Source: DATHYZ01 sp035458865
GTDB lineage: Bacteria; Chloroflexota; Limnocylindria; Limnocylindrales; CSP1-4
Assembly (NCBI GenBank): GCA_035458865.1
Contig: DATHYZ010000066.1
Location: forward strand, 1-9,657
Length of the DNA stretch: 9,657 nt
Direction of reading: 5' to 3'
Part shown: piece by piece, positions 6,201 to 9,657 of the stretch
Position numbering within the stretch: the first letter of the stretch is position 1
Layout of the letters: every line of letters begins with the position of its first letter
The notes under the pieces: model-generated
Seen by the model: the letters and a program-made list of their open reading frames with translations, nothing else
Told to the model about the DNA's origin: nothing
Database searches by the model: none
Translations under genes and position numbers: made by a program

Positions 6201-7100
6201 CTACCGCGCCGCCACCGCGACCGCCTCGCCACCCGTCGGCATGTAGTACCGGCGGTACTCGGCTGGCGACAGCGCGCACGAACGGTAGAACACCTTGTAG
6301 AACTGGCTCAGGTTCGTGTAGCTGACTGCCCGGGCGACCTCGGCGACCGACAGATCCGTCGCCAGCAGGAGTCGCTTGGCCTCGGCCACCCGGACCTGGG
6401 TCACGTACTCCTTGAAGCTCACCCCGGTCACGTCCTTGAAGACGTGCCGGACCCGCGATGGGCTGACGTGGACGACCTCGGCGACGTCGCCCAGGGTGAT
6501 GCTCTCGCGACAGTGCCGGTCGACGTAGGCGAGGACCGGCCGGATCTGCTCGCGACGGTCCGCTGCGGCCCGCGCGGCGGCGGCCGTGGAGCCGGTGCCA
6601 AGGTGGCGGTTGACGAGGGCGAGGGCCCGTCGCAGCGTGGCGTCGGCCAGGTGCCGCTCTGACGGATCCCGGCGGTCGAAGATCGCCTGCAGCTCGGTGA
6701 GCACCGATCGCACGTCCGCGGCGATCGGCGAGCCACCGCGCAGCCGCGGCGAGGCCGTCCGCTCGTCGGCCCGGAACGGTGCCAGGTAGCCCTCGTCCAG
6801 CTCCCGGCAGCCGGGACCGGCGATCAGCTCGGGCCGGAACAGGACGAGCAGCAGCCGCAACGAGGCGTCCGGCTCGGCCAGCGCGACGTGCGGCTGCGAG
6901 TTGTCGACGAAGAAGACATCGCCGGCAGCGGCCGGAAGGACGCGGCGGCCGAACCGGAACGATCCCCGGCCCTCGAGGACGACGGCGATCTCGAGGTGGT
7001 CGTGCCAGTGCATGCGGTCGCCGTCGCCGTGGGCCGTGTACTCGAGCACGGCGAGCGGGAAGTCGGGGTCGAGCTCCTGCTGCCAGACGTAGACGGCCAT
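6201..7100 (-). CDS. AraC-family transcriptional regulator with cupin sensor domain
   Basis: A 299-residue regulator. Residues about 15-90 form an AraC-type cupin ligand-binding domain, with MHWHDHLEIAVVLEGRGSFR (30-49) and AAAGDVFFVDNSQPHV (57-72). Residues about 183-287 form the double helix-turn-helix: ITLGDVAEVVHVSPSRVRHV (201-220), FKDVTGVSFKEYVTQVRVAE (221-240), and the second unit LSVAEVARAVSYTNLSQFYK (250-269) with the FYRSCALSPAEYRR ending. This is the usual sensor-plus-activator layout of regulators responding to sugars or small organic compounds. The ATG at 7100 has GAGGG seven bases upstream. It is divergent from the flavoenzyme gene across 180 bp holding a direct repeat, so it probably controls that gene and itself. 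The inducer is unknown. Confidence 0.92.
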   Translation of the reverse strand: MAVYVWQQELDPDFPLAVLEYTAHGDGDRMHWHDHLEIAVVLEGRGSFRFGRRVLPAAAGDVFFVDNSQPHVALAEPDASLRLLLVLFRPELIAGPGCRELDEGYLAPFRADERTASPRLRGGSPIAADVRSVLTELQAIFDRRDPSERHLADATLRRALALVNRHLGTGSTAAAARAAADRREQIRPVLAYVDRHCRESITLGDVAEVVHVSPSRVRHVFKDVTGVSFKEYVTQVRVAEAKRLLLATDLSVAEVARAVSYTNLSQFYKVFYRSCALSPAEYRRYYMPTGGEAVAVAAR

Positions 7101-7179
7101 GACCCCACCCTCGCAGCGGGGCAGCCGCTACGGGCAGGGCCATGTGGAGCGTTTCGGGGACGCCGCTTGGCTCGGGCAG

Positions 7180-7221
7180 CCGGTTCTGTCACTTCATCGA
7201 CCGGCTCTGGCATTGCCCGGG
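7180..7221 (+). promoter_or_regulatory. Candidate AraC-type operator: direct repeat with 21-bp period
   Basis: CCGGTTCTGTCA (7180-7191) and CCGGCTCTGGCA (7201-7212) match at 10 of 12 positions, in the same orientation, and start exactly 21 bp apart, two helical turns. AraC-family proteins bind tandem half-sites on one DNA face with this kind of spacing (araI1/araI2 is the classic case). The pair lies mid-way in the divergent spacer, 69-101 bp upstream of the flavoenzyme start, a position suited to an activator. I see no clear -35/-10 pair beside it. Confidence 0.5.
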
Positions 7222-7280
7222 ATCCCGCCGCGGGCGAGCATCGAGAGGTCGAGATCTGCCCGTCACCAGGAGAGATCCGG

Positions 7281-9482
7281 ATGGCCTTCCCGCACCTGTT
7301 CAGCCCCCTGCAGCTCGGCTCCATGGAGCTGCCGAACCGCATCGTCCACGTTCCGACCGACATCAGCTCGTCGGCCGCCGACGGCGAGGTCAGCGAGCGC
7401 GACATCCACCACCACGGCAACATCGCCAAGGGTGGCAGCGGATTCATCATCGTCGGCGCGACGACGCCGGATCGGGCCACCGGTCGACCGACCGTCACCT
7501 GCCTCGTGGCAGACGGCGACGAGTACGTCCCAGGCCTCGCCCGCCTGGCCGATGCGATGCACCGCTACGGCGCCAAGTGCGCCGTCCAGCTCCAGCATCC
7601 CGGGCGCCAGTGCGCGATCCCGCGGTACAACACCCTCGGCGCGACGGACCGGGTCCTGAAGCTGCCCTGGTCGGCCGGCCACGAGATCATCTACGAGAAC
7701 GCCGAGGAGAAGGGCAAGGAGATCCGCGAGGCCTCGATCCCCGAGATCCTCGAGCTGGTCGACCTCTTCAGCGAGGCCGCCTGGCGGGTCAAGCAGGCCG
7801 GCTTCGACGCCGTCGAGCTCCACGCCGCGCACGGGTACCTGCTGTCCGAGTTCATGAGCCCGTATCTCAACATGCGCACGGACCGGTTCGGCGGCAGCTT
7901 CGAGAATCGGATGCGCTTCCCGCTGGCGGTCATCGACTCGATCAAGAAGAAGTGCGGCAAGAACTACCCGGTCCTCGTCCGCTACTCGTTCGAGGAGTGG
8001 TGCCCCGGCGGCCGCGGGATGGATGAGGGCCTGGAGACCGCGCGCGTCCTTGAGCGAGCCGGCGTCGCAGCGCTCGACCTCTCCCAGGGCATGCAGGAGA
8101 GCCCGGGCGCCGGCTTCGACCCGATGCAGTACCCGCAGGGCTGGGCGACCTACGCCGCCGAGGCGACCAAGAAGGTCGTCAAGATCCCGGTCATCACCAG
8201 CCACTCGCTCCGCGACCCCGACTACTGCGAGCAGATCCTGGCCGAGGGCAAGACCGACCTCGTGGGCCTCGCCCGGCAGCTCCTCGCCGACCCGTACTGG
8301 CCGGTCAAGGCGAAGTACGGCAAGGTCCGCTCGATCCGCCGCTGCATCTCCTGTCTCGGCGGTTGCTGGCAGGAATCGCTCATGGCGAAGCACGAGATCG
8401 CCTGCTCCATCAACGCCGCCTGCGGCCAGCCCGGCTACGACGACATGAAGCGGACCCAGACGCCGGTCCGGGTCGCCGTCGTCGGGGGCGGGCCGGCGGG
8501 CATGGAGGCGGCCCGGGTCGCTTCCGAGCGGGGCCACAAGGTCACCCTGTTCGAGAAGCACGACGAGCTGGGCGGCGCGATGCTCTACGTCTGCCTGGTC
8601 CCGGGCAAGGAGAAGATGCGCTGGTACCTGGACTGGGTCCGGGACCAGATCCTCGACCTGGGCGTCGACATCCGCCTGGGCCACGCCCCGACCGTCGAGG
8701 AGCTCCGCGGCTTCGACGTCGTCCTCAACGCCACCGGCGCGAAGTCGTTCGTCCCCGACGTCGCGGGTGAGGCCGACCGCGTGGTGCCCTTCGAGGAGGC
8801 GATGGCCTGCCCCAAGATCGCCTGCGAGTGCCACCCCGGCGGCCGCCGGATGCGCAAGCTCGGCGCCAGGGTGCTCCTGTGGGGCGACAGCTACGCGGCG
8901 ACCGACACCGCGGCGTTCCTCGGCGACATCGGCAAGCAACTGACGATCGTCACGGAGAACCGCGAGTTCGCCGCCGACTGCGAGGTCATCCACCTGTACG
9001 TCCTGCTCAAGCGCTTCGAGCAGGGCGATGCGGAGGTCCTCAGCTCACGGCCGTACAAGCACCCGGTCAGCGTCGTCACCGGCACGACCGTCGAATCGAT
9101 CACCCCGGTCGAGGGCGGGTTGGAGGTCGTCCTCCGCGACAAGGACTTCGTCCGCACGACGATCGAGGTCGACGACGTCGTCACCTGCCACACGCGACCG
9201 GAGGTCGGCCTGTTCACCGAGCTCCGGGCGGCCGGGGTCAACGTCATCAACGTGGGCGACTCGGTCAGGCCTCGGAACCTCTACCACGCCGTCAAGGAGG
9301 GCTCCGAGTTCGGGCTGCGGGTCGACGAGCACCTGCTCTTCAACCCCAACGGGGCCATCGTCGACGATCTGCCGCTCGACGTGCTGGCCCAGCTGACCCG
9401 CGAGGAGGGGCCGGCCTACACCGCCAAGCGGATGGCCGAGCTGGTCTCGGCCGGGACCGGCGGCAACGGCTCAGGATCGTAG
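7281..9482 (+). CDS. OYE-type flavin/iron-sulfur oxidoreductase, 2,4-dienoyl-CoA reductase family
   Basis: A 733-residue flavoprotein of the FadH/BaiCD/trimethylamine-dehydrogenase architecture, longer than the usual 640-730. Residues about 5-345 are an FMN-binding Old Yellow Enzyme barrel with the catalytic set H181-A-A-H184-G-Y186, typical of ene-reductases acting on alpha,beta-unsaturated carbonyls; SPYLNMRTDRFGGSFENR follows. A [4Fe-4S] site is C355-x2-C358-x3-C362-x12-C375. Residues about 395-682 are a pyridine-nucleotide-disulfide-type module with a good FAD motif, VAVVGGGPAGMEA (398-410), and a closing NVGDSVRPRNLYHAVKEGSE. Its second Rossmann motif is degenerate (VLLWGDSYAATDTA). The Cys that binds FMN covalently in trimethylamine dehydrogenase is absent. 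The start ATG 7281 has AGGAGA six bases upstream. Substrate and electron donor are unknown; divergent AraC is the likely regulator. Confidence 0.9.
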   Translation: MAFPHLFSPLQLGSMELPNRIVHVPTDISSSAADGEVSERDIHHHGNIAKGGSGFIIVGATTPDRATGRPTVTCLVADGDEYVPGLARLADAMHRYGAKCAVQLQHPGRQCAIPRYNTLGATDRVLKLPWSAGHEIIYENAEEKGKEIREASIPEILELVDLFSEAAWRVKQAGFDAVELHAAHGYLLSEFMSPYLNMRTDRFGGSFENRMRFPLAVIDSIKKKCGKNYPVLVRYSFEEWCPGGRGMDEGLETARVLERAGVAALDLSQGMQESPGAGFDPMQYPQGWATYAAEATKKVVKIPVITSHSLRDPDYCEQILAEGKTDLVGLARQLLADPYWPVKAKYGKVRSIRRCISCLGGCWQESLMAKHEIACSINAACGQPGYDDMKRTQTPVRVAVVGGGPAGMEAARVASERGHKVTLFEKHDELGGAMLYVCLVPGKEKMRWYLDWVRDQILDLGVDIRLGHAPTVEELRGFDVVLNATGAKSFVPDVAGEADRVVPFEEAMACPKIACECHPGGRRMRKLGARVLLWGDSYAATDTAAFLGDIGKQLTIVTENREFAADCEVIHLYVLLKRFEQGDAEVLSSRPYKHPVSVVTGTTVESITPVEGGLEVVLRDKDFVRTTIEVDDVVTCHTRPEVGLFTELRAAGVNVINVGDSVRPRNLYHAVKEGSEFGLRVDEHLLFNPNGAIVDDLPLDVLAQLTREEGPAYTAKRMAELVSAGTGGNGSGS

Positions 9483-9528
9483 GAGGCGGGCCCGGTCGGC
9501 CGCGAGCCGGCTCGGGACCGACGATCGA

Positions 9529-9559
9529 GGACGGGCGTCGGGACGACCGGCGCCCGTCC
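9529..9559. terminator. Strong hairpin between convergent genes
   Basis: Bases 9529-9541 pair with 9547-9559 as a 13-bp stem with one G-T wobble around a 5-base loop (GACGA). It lies 46 bp past the flavoenzyme stop and 20 bp past the end of the converging permease gene, so it could serve both strands. No T-tract follows on either strand, common in very GC-rich genomes. Confidence 0.65.
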
Positions 9560-9579
9560 GGCTGTCCGGGCCGCGGTCG

Positions 9580-9657
9580 TCAGGACTCGGCGGTGATCCG
9601 CGTGTAGAGCGCCGCGACCGCCACGATGATCGACCCGAAGAGGATCTGGCGGACCGC
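9580..9657 (-). CDS. C-terminal end of a probable sugar ABC-transporter permease (RbsC-type)
   Basis: The minus strand read inward from the window edge gives AVRQILFGSIIVAVAALYTR, then ITAES and a TGA (9582-9580), 25 residues in all. An 'RQIxxGxIIvxAVaLyxR' ending, a final transmembrane helix closed by a short polar tail, is typical of BPD_transp_2 permeases of the ribose/galactose (RbsC/MglC) class. These form the membrane channel for periplasmic-type sugar uptake. The rest of the gene, and any ATPase or binding-protein partner, lies outside the window. So short a fragment could also be the last helix of another membrane protein. Confidence 0.5.
   Translation of the reverse strand, partial: AVRQILFGSIIVAVAALYTRITAES

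Noticed and set aside
5236..6246. A 336-codon + strand frame opposite the GNAT gene
   Set aside because: It is rich in Val/Asp/His/Arg without any motif, and the minus strand has GNAT motifs and a good ribosome-binding site.
6888..7280. Upstream extension of the flavoenzyme frame to ATG 6888
   Set aside because: The extension runs antisense through the AraC gene and has no domain. ATG 7281 has AGGAGA upstream and matches the start of the OYE barrel.
7263..8993. A 576-codon minus-strand frame opposite the flavoenzyme
   Set aside because: It has low-complexity Ala/Val/Asp/Arg composition and no motif, while the + strand carries intact OYE, iron-sulfur and FAD motifs. It is a codon-bias shadow.
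9481..9496. AGGAGG directly after the flavoenzyme stop codon, as a ribosome-binding site for another gene
   Set aside because: No ATG, GTG or TTG follows at suitable distance and no open frame with protein-like content lies before the hairpin at 9529.

Overview
This is a very GC-rich window (I estimate about 70%) with tightly packed genes and short intergenic gaps. Mirror-image open frames run opposite nearly every gene, as expected at this base composition. The Ser-Pro-rich lipoprotein linker, the URO-D-like/ROK/GntR sugar-type cluster and the RbsC-type permease fit a Chloroflexota lineage (Limnocylindria-like soil or freshwater bacteria) or a high-GC actinobacterium. No marker gene settles this, so the assignment is tentative.

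Layout. Bases 1-108 are the C-terminal end of a VOC/glyoxalase-fold protein on the + strand. It is followed by a possible 36-residue membrane peptide (209-319). From 347 to 7100 every gene lies on the minus strand. In transcription order these are an AraC-family regulator (7100-6201), a double-domain GNAT acetyltransferase (6147-5242), a ROK sugar kinase (5203-4277), a GntR/HutC regulator with a UTRA domain (4280-3537), a non-haem URO-D-superfamily protein (3540-2368), a Ser-Pro-rich lipoprotein (2278-1463), a DinB-fold protein with a HicB-like N-terminus (1420-761), and a YkvA/DUF1232 membrane protein (about 736-347). Divergent from araC on the + strand is a large Old Yellow Enzyme/2,4-dienoyl-CoA-reductase-type flavoprotein (7281-9482). 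The window ends inside a convergent minus-strand gene whose last 25 residues look like a sugar ABC-transporter permease (9580-9657).

How the genes may work together. The clearest unit is ROK-GntR-URO-D. Its genes overlap by four bases at both junctions (ATGA and GTGA), so the three proteins are probably made together: a sugar kinase, an effector-binding repressor and a corrinoid-methyltransferase-like enzyme. The second unit is the divergent AraC/flavoenzyme pair. Its 180-bp spacer holds a 12-bp direct repeat with 21-bp periodicity, the layout expected of an AraC-type operator. The AraC protein therefore probably controls the flavoenzyme, and perhaps the GNAT gene behind it.

Smaller points of note are a probable non-standard ATC start codon for the DUF1232 gene, two genes with TAnnnT boxes placed as if their mRNAs were leaderless, and unusual cofactor-site residues in the flavoenzyme and the URO-D-like protein. 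I see no tRNA, rRNA, CRISPR array, insertion sequence or phage gene.
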